From Pseudomonas fragi (GTDB taxonomy: Bacteria > Pseudomonadota > Gammaproteobacteria > Pseudomonadales > Pseudomonadaceae), in contig NZ_NQKQ01000004.1 of assembly GCF_002269505.1 (NCBI RefSeq), positions 126,301-190,300 of the forward strand: DNA of 64,000 bases. The letters run 5' to 3'. Numbering within the stretch: the first letter of the stretch is position 1; each line of letters begins with the position of its first letter. A model generated the notes under the pieces. The model saw nothing but the letters and a program-made list of their open reading frames with translations, had not been told where the DNA came from and searched no databases. Both the position numbers and the translations under genes were made by a program. This document shows, piece after piece, positions 54,592 through 62,498 of this stretch.

Positions 54592-54954
54592 ATGAATAAG
54601 AAAATTAAGAAAGTAAACGAATTTTGGGCGAAGGTGTGTCAGATGTACGACGAATCTACAAGGGAAAAAAGTTTATTCATTTTTCAAGACAATTATCACG
54701 CCGAAGAAATTGTGAGTATTGATAATTGGGATATTGACGAAGATGTAGGGCTGAGCTTTGTTACAAAATTGCAATGGTGTTCCTATGATCACGGTTGTAC
54801 ATGTTGGGAATATGGTTTATCTGAAATAGTTAGTGTCGATTCTGAAAAAATGATTCTTACGGTTGATGGCGGTACGAGATATAAATTCAGAGTGGAATAT
54901 GAAGATTATAATTTTGGTCATGAACGTTCTAATCGGGAGTACTACCCCTTCTGA
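54592..54954 (+). CDS. Small acidic protein paired with methyltransferase 1
   Basis: 120 residues, net charge about -9, beginning with a basic patch and ending REYYPF. It is clearly related to the 120-residue protein at 56250 (NEFWAKVCQ, FQDNY, VTKLQ/TTKLQ, YYPF conserved). It has a GGAG ribosome site. Acidic proteins beside methyltransferases on mobile elements are sometimes DNA mimics that block restriction; that is only a suggestion here. Confidence 0.65.
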   Translation: MNKKIKKVNEFWAKVCQMYDESTREKSLFIFQDNYHAEEIVSIDNWDIDEDVGLSFVTKLQWCSYDHGCTCWEYGLSEIVSVDSEKMILTVDGGTRYKFRVEYEDYNFGHERSNREYYPF

Positions 54955-55050
54955 TTCATGTGAGCAAGACCCTTCCGGTAATCGGTTTGAATCAGTTATA
55001 TCCTCGGTTTAAGAAGAATTAAACTGATGCGCAATTAGTAACACCTACGT

Positions 55051-55173
55051 GCATTATCTGAAATGCTTTCACATTTCTAACCGCAGTTTTAAAGAATACT
55101 GCAATGCATACCAAAATAGTTAAAGTCTATTTCTCTTCATTGGATTAGCCGGTGTTGTAGCACAGCTTCGTGT
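55051..55173 (+). promoter_or_regulatory. Structured leader of methyltransferase 2
   Basis: Second copy of the 53381-53506 block with only a few substitutions. All three hairpins are preserved, since differences such as AAAAGCAG to AACCGCAG and AAACAA to AAAGAA fall outside paired arms. Confidence 0.6.
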
Positions 55174-55176
55174 TTC

Positions 55177-56190
55177 ATGAATTATCTCGGGTCTAAAACA
55201 AAACTGCTTGGCTTTATCGATACTGTTGTTACTGAGTGTCAATTTAAAATCAACAAACCCGCTGATGAGATTGTTTTCTGTGATCTGTTTTCAGGATCGG
55301 GGAAAGTGGCGAATCACTTTAAAGATAGATTTAAGGTCGTAGCAAATGATCTTGAATATTATAGTTACGCTACTTTGTGTAATTTGCTTAATAACGATTC
55401 TTCAACAGCATATGAATGTAAGCCGATTTTGGATTACATGAATTATTGCATGGATGGTGAGCAAGGGTTTATTTATCAGAATTACAGCGAGGATGGTGGC
55501 CGAACGTACTTTACAAACGATAACGCAAAGAAAATCGATGCCGGTATATCACTTGTCTATCGTTTGTATAACGAAAAAGAACTGACTGAACAACAGTTTT
55601 ATTACTGTCTTTGCTCTGTTCTTGAAGGGGCTGACAAGGTATCGAATACCACTGGTTTGTACACGGCTTATTTGAAGGAATTCAAGGGTTCATCAATTAA
55701 GCCTATTGTTTTTAAGGGCTTTCAGCTCAAAGATTCCGTGGCAGATAATGATGTGTATTTAGGCGATGCAAATGACCTTGTGAAGGCTGTGTCGGGTGAT
55801 ATTTTGTATCTCGACCCTCCGTACAACCAGCGCCAGTACAGCGGTGATTACCATCTGCTGAACACCATTGCGCAGAACGACAAACCTGAAATTGCCGGAA
55901 TCACGGGCAAGCGAGTTGGAAGGGTTGGATCTCCGTGGTCTAGCAAAAAGAAAGTAGAAGACGAATTCAGGACGCTTGTTGAATCTGCAAATTTTGAATT
56001 TCTTGTTATGAGCTATTCGAACGAAAGCCTCATGCCGTCTGAGTTGGTAGGCGACATTATGTCAGCAAATGGCAAATATTCAGTTCATGAAATGGAACAT
56101 AAAAGGTTCAGTTCTAAGAAAGGGCAAAAGAATGCTGAAGGCGGTGAAACCGTAACGGAATACCTGCATGTTTTACACAAAGCTGGTTGA
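55177..56190 (+). CDS. D12-class DNA adenine N6-methyltransferase, copy 2
   Basis: 337 residues. Motif X MNYLGSKTKLLGFID at the N-terminus, motif I DLFSGSGKVANHF at about 36, DPPY at 213-216. Overall it is very similar to copy 1. The protein between DPPY and the C-terminus differs most, notably in the loop after DPPY (NQRQYSGD against TATQYSNA) and in GKRVGRVGSPWSS against GRPEGRNISGWSS, which could alter target choice. The ATG at 55177 has no ribosome site but follows the conserved leader directly. Confidence 0.87.
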   Translation: MNYLGSKTKLLGFIDTVVTECQFKINKPADEIVFCDLFSGSGKVANHFKDRFKVVANDLEYYSYATLCNLLNNDSSTAYECKPILDYMNYCMDGEQGFIYQNYSEDGGRTYFTNDNAKKIDAGISLVYRLYNEKELTEQQFYYCLCSVLEGADKVSNTTGLYTAYLKEFKGSSIKPIVFKGFQLKDSVADNDVYLGDANDLVKAVSGDILYLDPPYNQRQYSGDYHLLNTIAQNDKPEIAGITGKRVGRVGSPWSSKKKVEDEFRTLVESANFEFLVMSYSNESLMPSELVGDIMSANGKYSVHEMEHKRFSSKKGQKNAEGGETVTEYLHVLHKAG

Positions 56191-56205
56191 ATACCAAATG
56201 TAGTA

Positions 56206-56231
56206 CCGCAACAACTTAACAGGCGAAAGCC
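56206..56231 (+). promoter_or_regulatory. Leader with GGC-GAAA-GCC hairpin, copy 3
   Basis: The same 26-base sequence as at 52724-52749 (CCGCAACAACTTAACAGGCG then AAAGCC), here after methyltransferase 2 and before the gene at 56250. Confidence 0.6.
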
Positions 56232-56249
56232 AAAAATCGGAGTGTATTT

Positions 56250-56612
56250 ATGAACGTATCAATCAATGAGTTTAATGAGTTTTGGGCAAAGGTTTGTCAG
56301 CTTTATAACGAGACAGGGGAAGGTGATAAAAGAGTATTTCTGTTTCAAGATAATTATGAGTGTGAAGAGTTGTGGGGTATTGAAGATCGAGAAAGTTTCG
56401 AAGATGGATCTATATATTTTACAACTAAACTTCAATTCTGCTCTGTAAAACATGGGTGTACAGGTTGGGAGCTTGAGCTTTCTGATGTGGCTGCAGTTGA
56501 TGTTGAGAAAATGACAATTACTATGTTTGGAGACAGATTCAAAGTCAGAGTTGAAGATGAGGATTACGATTTTTCTTATGAATGGATGAATAAGCAATAT
56601 TACCCATTCTGA
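56250..56612 (+). CDS. Small acidic protein paired with methyltransferase 2
   Basis: 120 residues, acidic, homologous to the protein at 54592 over its length (FNEFWAKVCQ, FQDNYECEEL, TTKLQFCSVKHGCTGWE, YYPF). It has a GGAG ribosome site. With its methyltransferase and leaders it forms the second copy of a ~1.6-kb duplicated module. Confidence 0.65.
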   Translation: MNVSINEFNEFWAKVCQLYNETGEGDKRVFLFQDNYECEELWGIEDRESFEDGSIYFTTKLQFCSVKHGCTGWELELSDVAAVDVEKMTITMFGDRFKVRVEDEDYDFSYEWMNKQYYPF

Positions 56613-56745
56613 TGTTTTTAAGATGATTGCACAAGGCTGGATAAGTTTTTTGTTAATTTAAATTAACTAGTAATGGTGCATAGGTTGGTTTTGATTTGCT
56701 GTTTCAGTAATTCTGCTGAGACAGATAATTTTTAATGGTGATTGT

Positions 56746-57177
56746 ATGGGAAAGGTAAGAATGGGCTTTGATGCCTCGGAAGCGAATATTGATGGCGTGA
56801 GAAGACGGGAGATAGCGCTTATAGAATCCCGCTCATTGTCTGATGAGCATGAAAAGTTCTTGAAGGATGTTTGCAACAAAGCATTGTCTCGATTTGCTAA
56901 TGTGGAAGCAAAATATAATAAATCTTTAATCAATACTGACGCTAGTGTTATGCGTCATGCCATTCGAACTTATGGACTTCTTTCTCACATGGCAATTTAT
57001 TTCATGCTCACTAATCGCAGAGTATTTTTAAGGCCGATTAAAAATAATCCTGATGCGATTGATAGTGATTTGATTATGTACAACGTTATCCTTAAGCAAA
57101 CTCGAAACTTTTCTAAGTCGAAGTCAGTTGAGGCTGGACGTTTAATGCTTAATGTGTTCAGTATCGAAGTGCCTTAG
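56746..57177 (+). CDS. Hypothetical helical protein
   Basis: 143 residues, basic, helical, no family known. Possible distant paralogue of the 135-residue protein at 52773 in its second half. No strong ribosome site precedes the ATG at 56746; the next ATG (codon 6) is also possible. Together with 52773 it brackets the duplicated methyltransferase modules. Confidence 0.58.
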   Translation: MGKVRMGFDASEANIDGVRRREIALIESRSLSDEHEKFLKDVCNKALSRFANVEAKYNKSLINTDASVMRHAIRTYGLLSHMAIYFMLTNRRVFLRPIKNNPDAIDSDLIMYNVILKQTRNFSKSKSVEAGRLMLNVFSIEVP

Positions 57178-57212
57178 TTGGCAGTATTTTAAAGTGCAAA
57201 ATCCGATTTTTT

Positions 57213-57225
57213 AAAATGGTATAAT
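57213..57225 (+). promoter_or_regulatory. AAATGGTATAAT promoter
   Basis: Exact consensus, but 47 bases before the ATG at 57273 instead of 23-27; this leader has a weak AAAGG site. It is the outlier of the set. Confidence 0.6.
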
Positions 57226-57272
57226 AATCTCAATGAATGCAATTGTGTGTTCACCACAAAAGGTAAAAGAAA

Positions 57273-57875
57273 ATGAGTACAAAATTTACGAAGGAAAATT
57301 TAAATGACATTATAGTAGAGTCAGTCGTTGATTCGTTGAATTTCAATAATGAGCAAGCGGTTTTGACAGCTAGGGGCGGAAGCGCTCAAGCGGATGAAAC
57401 TTATTTTGAAAGATATTCAAACAACAAATCACACATATTGAAAAGCGCTGGTGTTGATGAGTCAGCTATTCCTACCAATGTTAATATTGAGAATATATTA
57501 GTTGCCAAGCAGATTTCTGATTTGATAAATCAAAGCCCTGAGTTAAGAGGGATAAAAAATCATATCTCAAATGGTAATGTTAAGATTGATGCGTCTGATG
57601 CATCTTCAGTTCTTAAGTTGAATTCTGAAAAATTGATAAAAAACGCTGCAAGCGATGTTTTATTAAGAGTGAGCAGCATTCATCATGAGCCAATTGGTAA
57701 AGGCTTTGACGTTTCAATTCCAGCATTTCACGGCGGCTCCATCCGCGCCCAAGACTTGGTTTCTGGTTTGAAAATTGCTGGTGAGTATGTCTCTGACTCT
57801 TTGCTCGAAATCAAGAGCAAGCTTGATTTGAAGGTCGAAGATAAGCAAGCGTCTAAACCGAAACTAAAAATGTAA
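57273..57875 (+). CDS. Hypothetical protein
   Basis: 200 residues, soluble, slightly acidic with a basic C-terminal tail (KPKLKM). No family recognised. The last ~55 residues (GKGFDVSIPAFHGGSIRAQDLVSGLKIAGEYV) show a glycine-rich segment. A terminator follows 20 bases after the stop. Confidence 0.62.
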   Translation: MSTKFTKENLNDIIVESVVDSLNFNNEQAVLTARGGSAQADETYFERYSNNKSHILKSAGVDESAIPTNVNIENILVAKQISDLINQSPELRGIKNHISNGNVKIDASDASSVLKLNSEKLIKNAASDVLLRVSSIHHEPIGKGFDVSIPAFHGGSIRAQDLVSGLKIAGEYVSDSLLEIKSKLDLKVEDKQASKPKLKM

Positions 57876-57893
57876 AATCATAAGCAATATCAC

Positions 57894-57916
57894 AAGAGAG
57901 CCATAGGCTCTTTTTT
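57894..57916 (+). terminator. Intrinsic terminator
   Basis: AGAGCC-ATA-GGCTCT followed by TTTTT, after the 200-residue gene. Confidence 0.85.
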
Positions 57917-57983
57917 GTTATCTGAACTCCGTAGATTCGCTACACTCTCACGTACAAACCCTACCTTATATGGAGGAAACGCT

Positions 57984-58676
57984 ATGTGCGGTCGATTCGT
58001 GATGTTCAGAAGCCTCGATGAGTACGTTCAGGAGCTAGACCCTAAACACGACCTCTTCAAAGCGGCTGACAAGACGCCTGTTGAGCGCTACAACATCGCG
58101 CCTTCTACTGATGTGCCAATCATCCATACACACCCTGACGGCCCTCAGATCTCATCAGTTCACTGGGGATGGAAGCGTGAAGTGACATGGCCAAAGCCAA
58201 AGGTGGTTCAGCCTATTAATGCACGCATAGAGACGATTGCGAAGGGGAGGTTCTACAAGGATCTGTTCCCTGACCACAGGGCGCTGATACCCTCTGATGG
58301 GTGGTATGAATGGGTGCAAGAAGTGCCCGGTGAGAAGAAGCAGCCTTTCTTTATAAGACTCAGAAGTCACAAGCCAATGTTCTTTGCTGGGTTGGCACAA
58401 GTCGAGCCGGGACCATCACCAGATGAGCCGCCGGGCTTTTTGATTATCACTGCTGATGCCGAGGGTGGGATGGTGGACGTACACGACAGGCGTCCCGTTG
58501 TGCTTTCCCCTGAGATTGCTCGGGAGTGGCTACAACCTGATTTGACCAAGGATAGGGCCAAGGAAATTGCTAGGGACCGTGGAGAGCCTGCGGATGAATT
58601 CGAATGGTATCCGGTGAGTAAAGATGTTGGAAATGTGCGTAACAAAGGGGCTTATCTCATAAAGTCGATTACCTAA
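57984..58676 (+). CDS. SRAP/YedK (HMCES) family abasic-site shielding protein
   Basis: A 230-residue SRAP protein. Met-Cys start with catalytic Cys2 and the conserved Asn79 (PINAR), Glu109 (GWYEW) and His167 (VHDRRP). These proteins form a covalent crosslink with abasic sites in single-stranded DNA and protect them. The start at 57984 (MCGRF) has a GGAGG; the frame open from 57915 would hide Cys2. The gene is much GC-richer than its surroundings. On a transferable element, shielding single-stranded DNA during entry is a plausible role. Confidence 0.9.
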   Translation: MCGRFVMFRSLDEYVQELDPKHDLFKAADKTPVERYNIAPSTDVPIIHTHPDGPQISSVHWGWKREVTWPKPKVVQPINARIETIAKGRFYKDLFPDHRALIPSDGWYEWVQEVPGEKKQPFFIRLRSHKPMFFAGLAQVEPGPSPDEPPGFLIITADAEGGMVDVHDRRPVVLSPEIAREWLQPDLTKDRAKEIARDRGEPADEFEWYPVSKDVGNVRNKGAYLIKSIT

Positions 58677-58686
58677 ATGGTATAAT
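58677..58686 (+). promoter_or_regulatory. AAATGGTATAAT promoter overlapping the YedK-like stop
   Basis: The consensus spans 58675-58686, its first bases being the TAA of the upstream gene, and lies 24 bases before the ATG at 58711. Confidence 0.65.
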
Positions 58687-58710
58687 TGACTCATAACAAA
58701 ATTAATTAAA

Positions 58711-59340
58711 ATGAAGTCGGAAACTAAAAAAAACGGCGTAGAACATGATAAGTATTTTCTTGATGGCGAGTGGTTAACAACGCAAGAATTTATCAATGCC
58801 TTTAAAGAGTTTATTGAGTGTAATGAAAAAGAAATGGGTGCAAGCCCTGATAAATCGTTCTACGATAGCGCTCGGGTGACTTCTGGCGGTGAGCGAATAA
58901 ATGAAATAGTATTTGATTCAAGTGATTCTGTTGAGAATATATATTCCCAAAATCATGTTTTCAGTGCGGAGCCTATCAATAAGGTAAATGAAGAACGTCC
59001 TTGGACAGGCGGGGTTGTTGTCGCTGAAACTGATTTTACTGAGGATGAATCTAGTCTCGTATATGAAATTCGTGAAATGATTAAAGCTATTGCTGCTTAC
59101 CATATGCACACTTTCAAAAATACTTCGTTAGGGTATGTGATTTGTGCAGAAAAAAGAAAGCTCAATATTTCACACGACGGATTAGTTGGTGGCTATTTTA
59201 GTGTCGAGCCATTCGACGGCTTTGACGATTATGATTTTTGGATTAATAAAGTCAAAACTAGTTTATACGGAACTGTGATTGCAGACAATATTGCATTTCA
59301 CCTTTCAAAGACAAAGGGCGCTAATGGTAAATTTCGTTAA
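58711..59340 (+). CDS. Hypothetical protein
   Basis: 209 residues, acidic, soluble, no recognised family. AAATGGTATAAT-type promoter and no ribosome site. A mixed alpha/beta pattern is suggested (SLVYEIREMIKAIAAYHMHTF helix; GYVICAEKRKLNIS strands). Confidence 0.62.
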   Translation: MKSETKKNGVEHDKYFLDGEWLTTQEFINAFKEFIECNEKEMGASPDKSFYDSARVTSGGERINEIVFDSSDSVENIYSQNHVFSAEPINKVNEERPWTGGVVVAETDFTEDESSLVYEIREMIKAIAAYHMHTFKNTSLGYVICAEKRKLNISHDGLVGGYFSVEPFDGFDDYDFWINKVKTSLYGTVIADNIAFHLSKTKGANGKFR

Positions 59341-59344
59341 ATAG

Positions 59345-59356
59345 AAATGGTATAAT
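59345..59356 (+). promoter_or_regulatory. AAATGGTATAAT promoter
   Basis: Exact consensus, 26 bases before the ATG at 59383; leader without ribosome site. Confidence 0.68.
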
Positions 59357-59382
59357 TCGAGTATCAAATAAACTGAAATAAA

Positions 59383-59643
59383 ATGAATATATTAAATGAT
59401 AGAGAGTATCAAATTTACATCCTCAAGTATTGTGCATTGGCCTATGTTCCTCCATTTTTACTAGCGGTATTATTTGGCGCATCACTAGATGAAATCATAA
59501 TTGCGTTTACTGCATGCCACCTTTTTAGTGCTTGGGTTTTGTTGCACGAAATAAATCAACGCGTTGAAAATAGTTCTGCTGCATTAATTGAAATATTAAT
59601 CAATGAGTGTAAGTCACGTACGAATATTGATAAAATTAAATGA
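59383..59643 (+). CDS. Small membrane protein
   Basis: 86 residues with two hydrophobic segments (about 12-32 and 36-55: YCALAYVPPFLLAVLFG, IIIAFTACHLFSAWVLL) and a charged C-terminal helix. No family recognised. A bidirectional terminator follows. Confidence 0.58.
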   Translation: MNILNDREYQIYILKYCALAYVPPFLLAVLFGASLDEIIIAFTACHLFSAWVLLHEINQRVENSSAALIEILINECKSRTNIDKIK

Positions 59644-59660
59644 CTACAAATTCTGCAAAC

Positions 59661-59685
59661 AAAAAGGAGCCTTTTGGCTCCTTTG
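59661..59685. terminator. Bidirectional terminator
   Basis: AAAGGAGCC-TTTT-GGCTCCTTT lies between the convergent 86-residue membrane protein gene and the antitoxin gene. Confidence 0.85.
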
Positions 59686-59967
59686 TTATACGTGCTGTGC
59701 AGTCAATTTCACACCCAAAGCATTTACCAGCTTCAATACCGTGTCATAGCGGGGCTTTGCACCCGGTGCCAGCGCTTTATAGAGGCTTTCGCGGTTGATA
59801 CCTGCATCCTTCGCAAGCTGACTCATTCCACGCGCCTTTGCGACTTCTTGCAGCGCACGAAGGAAAACGTCAGGGTTTGGGTCTTCCAACGAAATGGTCA
59901 AAAATTGAGCAATCTCGTCCTCGTTGGTTAGATAGTCAGATGCTTCAAAGACTTTGAGTTCTCTCAT
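59686..59967 (-). CDS. Antitoxin, HTH addiction-module antidote family
   Basis: 93 residues. The C-terminal helix-turn-helix (ARGMSQLAKDAGINRESLYKALAPG, KPRYDTVLKLVNALG) is typical of the putative addiction-module antidote proteins that follow a RelE/HigB-like toxin. It overlaps the toxin gene by 4 bases. It probably neutralises the toxin and represses their shared promoter. Confidence 0.87.
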   Translation of the reverse strand: MRELKVFEASDYLTNEDEIAQFLTISLEDPNPDVFLRALQEVAKARGMSQLAKDAGINRESLYKALAPGAKPRYDTVLKLVNALGVKLTAQHV

Positions 59968-60272
59968 TTTCTATCTCCTTGCTCGATCTCATCGAGGATG
60001 GACTTCGCAAGCTTAATGTCACGTTTCTGTGAGGACTTGTTGCCTCCACACAGTAGCAGATAGACCACTTCACCGCGCCTTGTGTAGTACACGCGGTAGC
60101 CGGGTCCGACGAAGATCCGCATTTCTGAAATGCCTTCTCCTACCGGCTCACAGTCTCCGAAATTACCTTCCTGTGCTGACATGATACGGCTGATGATTCT
60201 AAGGCGTGCCTGTACGTCTTTAAGACCTTTCAGCCATGCGTCAAATTCGTGGGTTCGGATGAGTGTGTTCAT
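59964..60272 (-). CDS. RelE/HigB-like addiction-module toxin
   Basis: 102 residues of the addiction-module killer family (RTHEFDAWLKGLKDVQARLRIISRI, GISEMRIFVGPGYRVYYTRRGEVVYLLLCGGNKSSQKRDI). Such toxins cleave mRNA on the ribosome. The ATG at 60272 is used; one at 60299 adds 9 residues. Toxin-first order with a downstream antitoxin is usual for this subfamily. The pair should stabilise the element. Confidence 0.88.
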   Translation of the reverse strand: MNTLIRTHEFDAWLKGLKDVQARLRIISRIMSAQEGNFGDCEPVGEGISEMRIFVGPGYRVYYTRRGEVVYLLLCGGNKSSQKRDIKLAKSILDEIEQGDRK

Positions 60273-60327
60273 GGGTCGAGTGTAGCCGAACGGCGACACT
60301 CAAGCAACGGTGTTGATCAATATTTGA

Positions 60328-60672
60328 TCAGGTGGGGCTTGCGTTGATGTTGCTCCCGGTATGAAGAGGAAGCTCAATGTCTTTGTATTTCATGACCAGC
60401 TCGCCCACACGCGATAAATCAGGGGTTCTGCTTGCAGGGCTTCTGCCTGTGGTTGAGAAATGCTCAGAAATGAATCTGTGGCTTAATCCACTAGGGAAGA
60501 TGCCCTTTGCCAAACGCTTGGCTAGCTCAAACGTCATGTCCAAGCCTTCAATATCAGCAATGTAGTTTAATGAATCTATTTTCAATTGTGCTCGTTCTGC
60601 TCTTGCAATCGCAGATATTGCAGCGGCTTGCATAGCGCGAGCGTGTCTATCGTTATAGGGTTTGTTACTCAT
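60328..60672 (-). CDS. Hypothetical protein
   Basis: 114 residues, basic N-terminal half (NDRHARAMQAAAISAIARAERAQLKIDSL), no recognised family. A variant of the element's promoter (AAATGTTACAAT, 60700-60711 on the minus strand) is 27 bases before the ATG and there is no ribosome site. Confidence 0.6.
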   Translation of the reverse strand: MSNKPYNDRHARAMQAAAISAIARAERAQLKIDSLNYIADIEGLDMTFELAKRLAKGIFPSGLSHRFISEHFSTTGRSPASRTPDLSRVGELVMKYKDIELPLHTGSNINASPT

Positions 60673-60780
60673 AATGTCTCTGTTGGTTTCATACTCCTAA
60701 TTGTAACATTTCGAAAAAGCCTAATTTGTGCTTACGGTAATATTCCGGGAGCATACTCAGATATAAAACACTCAGGCACA

Positions 60781-60805
60781 AAAAAGCCCCAATGAAGGGG
60801 CTTTT
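60781..60805 (-). terminator. Terminator of the 235-residue gene
   Basis: AAAGCCCC-AATGA-AGGGGCTTT, read on the minus strand with a T run after it. Closely similar to the terminator at 61645, matching the duplication of the two genes. Confidence 0.85.
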
Positions 60806-60816
60806 AAGTTTTGGGG

Positions 60817-61524
60817 TTATTTCGGAGCGATGGTGAAACCTTCGAAAGCAGTTGTTTCTTTGATTGCTTTCACGATAGCAGCTCGTTTGGCTTCTACTTC
60901 TTTGCCATTGCTGAGCTTGAAATGTGTAGGATTCGTATGCTCTTTGCCAGCTTCGTCTGTTTCGATTTTGAAGCCTAGCAGCTCAAAAAACTCTTTGTCT
61001 TGGGTCAGGTCAGCACCTGCACGGCCGCTGCGCATAGTCACATCTGCTGTCTTACCATCCGGGTTCGTTACTGTGTAAGTAACGGCAGGGGATTTTTCAC
61101 GCTTGGTTGCTGCGGTCGAAGACCTACGAGTTCTAGCCTCTTTCAGTGCGACGTTAGTGCCTTTGATTACTTCTGTTGCGATGCTGTAAGCCAGATCACG
61201 AAACTCTTCGCTGTACGCTTGAAGAATGGTCTTGAAGGAGTTGTTGCCACGAATACCCTTGTACTGGTCCGCAATATTTTTTTGGTCCAGCTTAGCTTGG
61301 TTCAGTTGAGCAAAAAGCTTTTCGAGTAAGGCGTCGTCACCTTGGTTTGCGGCTGCTGCAATTTTGGCGTGAATTTCAGCAAGAGCATTGTTGTCGCTCA
61401 ACGAAGTGATTTTCTTAAAAATGGCTGTGCCAAGGTTCTTAGCTTGTTCTGCATGCGAATCAGCGGCCTGAGCTTCTTCAAAGCTGTGCTTGGCTGTGGT
61501 TTGGTCTTTATGAGTGTTAGCCAT
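60817..61524 (-). CDS. Coiled-coil/C-terminal-domain protein, paralogue 1
   Basis: 235 residues. The N-terminal ~110 residues are helical and coiled-coil-like (HAEQAKNLGTAIFKK, LEKLFAQLNQAKLDQKNIADQ), then a basic linker (LKEARTRRSSTAATKREKS) and a C-terminal domain with TVTNPDGKTADVTMRSGRAGADLTQDKEFFELLGFKIE and AFEGFTIAPK. The plan (oligomerising helix, basic linker, small domain) recalls nucleoid-associated proteins such as H-NS/MvaT, but no H-NS motif is visible. It has an AAGGA ribosome site. A paralogue lies directly upstream. Confidence 0.62.
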   Translation of the reverse strand: MANTHKDQTTAKHSFEEAQAADSHAEQAKNLGTAIFKKITSLSDNNALAEIHAKIAAAANQGDDALLEKLFAQLNQAKLDQKNIADQYKGIRGNNSFKTILQAYSEEFRDLAYSIATEVIKGTNVALKEARTRRSSTAATKREKSPAVTYTVTNPDGKTADVTMRSGRAGADLTQDKEFFELLGFKIETDEAGKEHTNPTHFKLSNGKEVEAKRAAIVKAIKETTAFEGFTIAPK

Positions 61525-61644
61525 TTTCGAAAATCCTTCTTGAAATTAATAATGTTCAATTGCTTGAATGTGAAGCTAATGTGCCATCACGATGTTGTCA
61601 ACAAAATTATGTGACATTACAGATTGTTTACAAAATCGAGGCAA

Positions 61645-61670
61645 TAAAAAGCCCCAGTGAAGGGGCTTTA
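61645..61670 (-). terminator. Terminator of the 238-residue gene
   Basis: AAAAGCCCC-AGTGAA-GGGGCTTT with a T run on the minus strand. Confidence 0.85.
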
Positions 61671-61684
61671 TGATTCGCATCAAA

Positions 61685-62401
61685 TCACTGTTGAGCAGCG
61701 ATTGTGTAGCCTTCAAATGCGATTTGGCTTTCGATGGCAGTGACAATGGCTTTACGTGAAGCGGCGTGCTCTGCACCAGTCTTGTCTGTGAAGGTAGATG
61801 GGGATAACACTTCTTTACCATCCTCGTCTTTCTCGATAGCAAAGCCTAGCAAGGCAAAGGCTTCCGCATCCTGACTTAGGATGGTAGCGCCTCGACCCAT
61901 CCGCATAGCCAGAATAGCTGACTCGCCGCTGTCCTTTGTGATGACGAAGATTTCAGCTTCTTTCTTTACACGCGGGGTTTTGGTTTTGCTCGCTGGTTCT
62001 TTCAGAGCTTTGTCTGTCTGATTCAGGACTTTCAACGCCAACCCATACACGATTTCTTCAAAGGCTGGGTCAGTACGGAAGCTGGACAAAATCTGAGCAA
62101 TGGAGAATTTAGAGCTGATTTCAGCCAAGGCAGAAGCATTTTCTTGTTCAGCATCTTTGATTTTTTTCAGCTCGCTCATTAGGTCGTGAGCTTTATCGTC
62201 ATCTGCTTCGTCAATTGCTTTACGAATAGATGCACGCAATTCACGAATTTGAGAGCTTTCGCCTGAGCTGTTCACTAACGCATCAAGAACAAACTCACTG
62301 ACAATTTTAGATTGTGGAGCGTGCTCTGAACGACTGATAGAGGCTTCGTACAGTTCTTTCGCTGGAAGGCTTTCTATATTGTCAGAAATAGAGTTTGTCA
62401 T
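61685..62401 (-). CDS. Coiled-coil/C-terminal-domain protein, paralogue 2
   Basis: 238 residues with the same plan as the gene at 60817: helical N-terminal half (SQIRELRASIRKAIDEADDDKAHDLMSELKKI), basic linker (EPASKTKTPRVKKEAE), C-terminal domain (FVITKDSGESAILAMRMGRGATILSQDAEAFALLGFAIE, AFEGYTIAAQQ). A TGCTATATT extended -10 lies ~34 bases before the start, with no ribosome site. Function unknown; see its paralogue. Confidence 0.62.
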   Translation of the reverse strand: MTNSISDNIESLPAKELYEASISRSEHAPQSKIVSEFVLDALVNSSGESSQIRELRASIRKAIDEADDDKAHDLMSELKKIKDAEQENASALAEISSKFSIAQILSSFRTDPAFEEIVYGLALKVLNQTDKALKEPASKTKTPRVKKEAEIFVITKDSGESAILAMRMGRGATILSQDAEAFALLGFAIEKDEDGKEVLSPSTFTDKTGAEHAASRKAIVTAIESQIAFEGYTIAAQQ

Positions 62402-62498
62402 TTAGATTCGCATTGGGTGTTTGAAAGAGTCGGTTAATATAGCAAAAAACGCTGGTAACTTCAATTGAGATATTTTTGGTGAAAATATGAATTACTAA

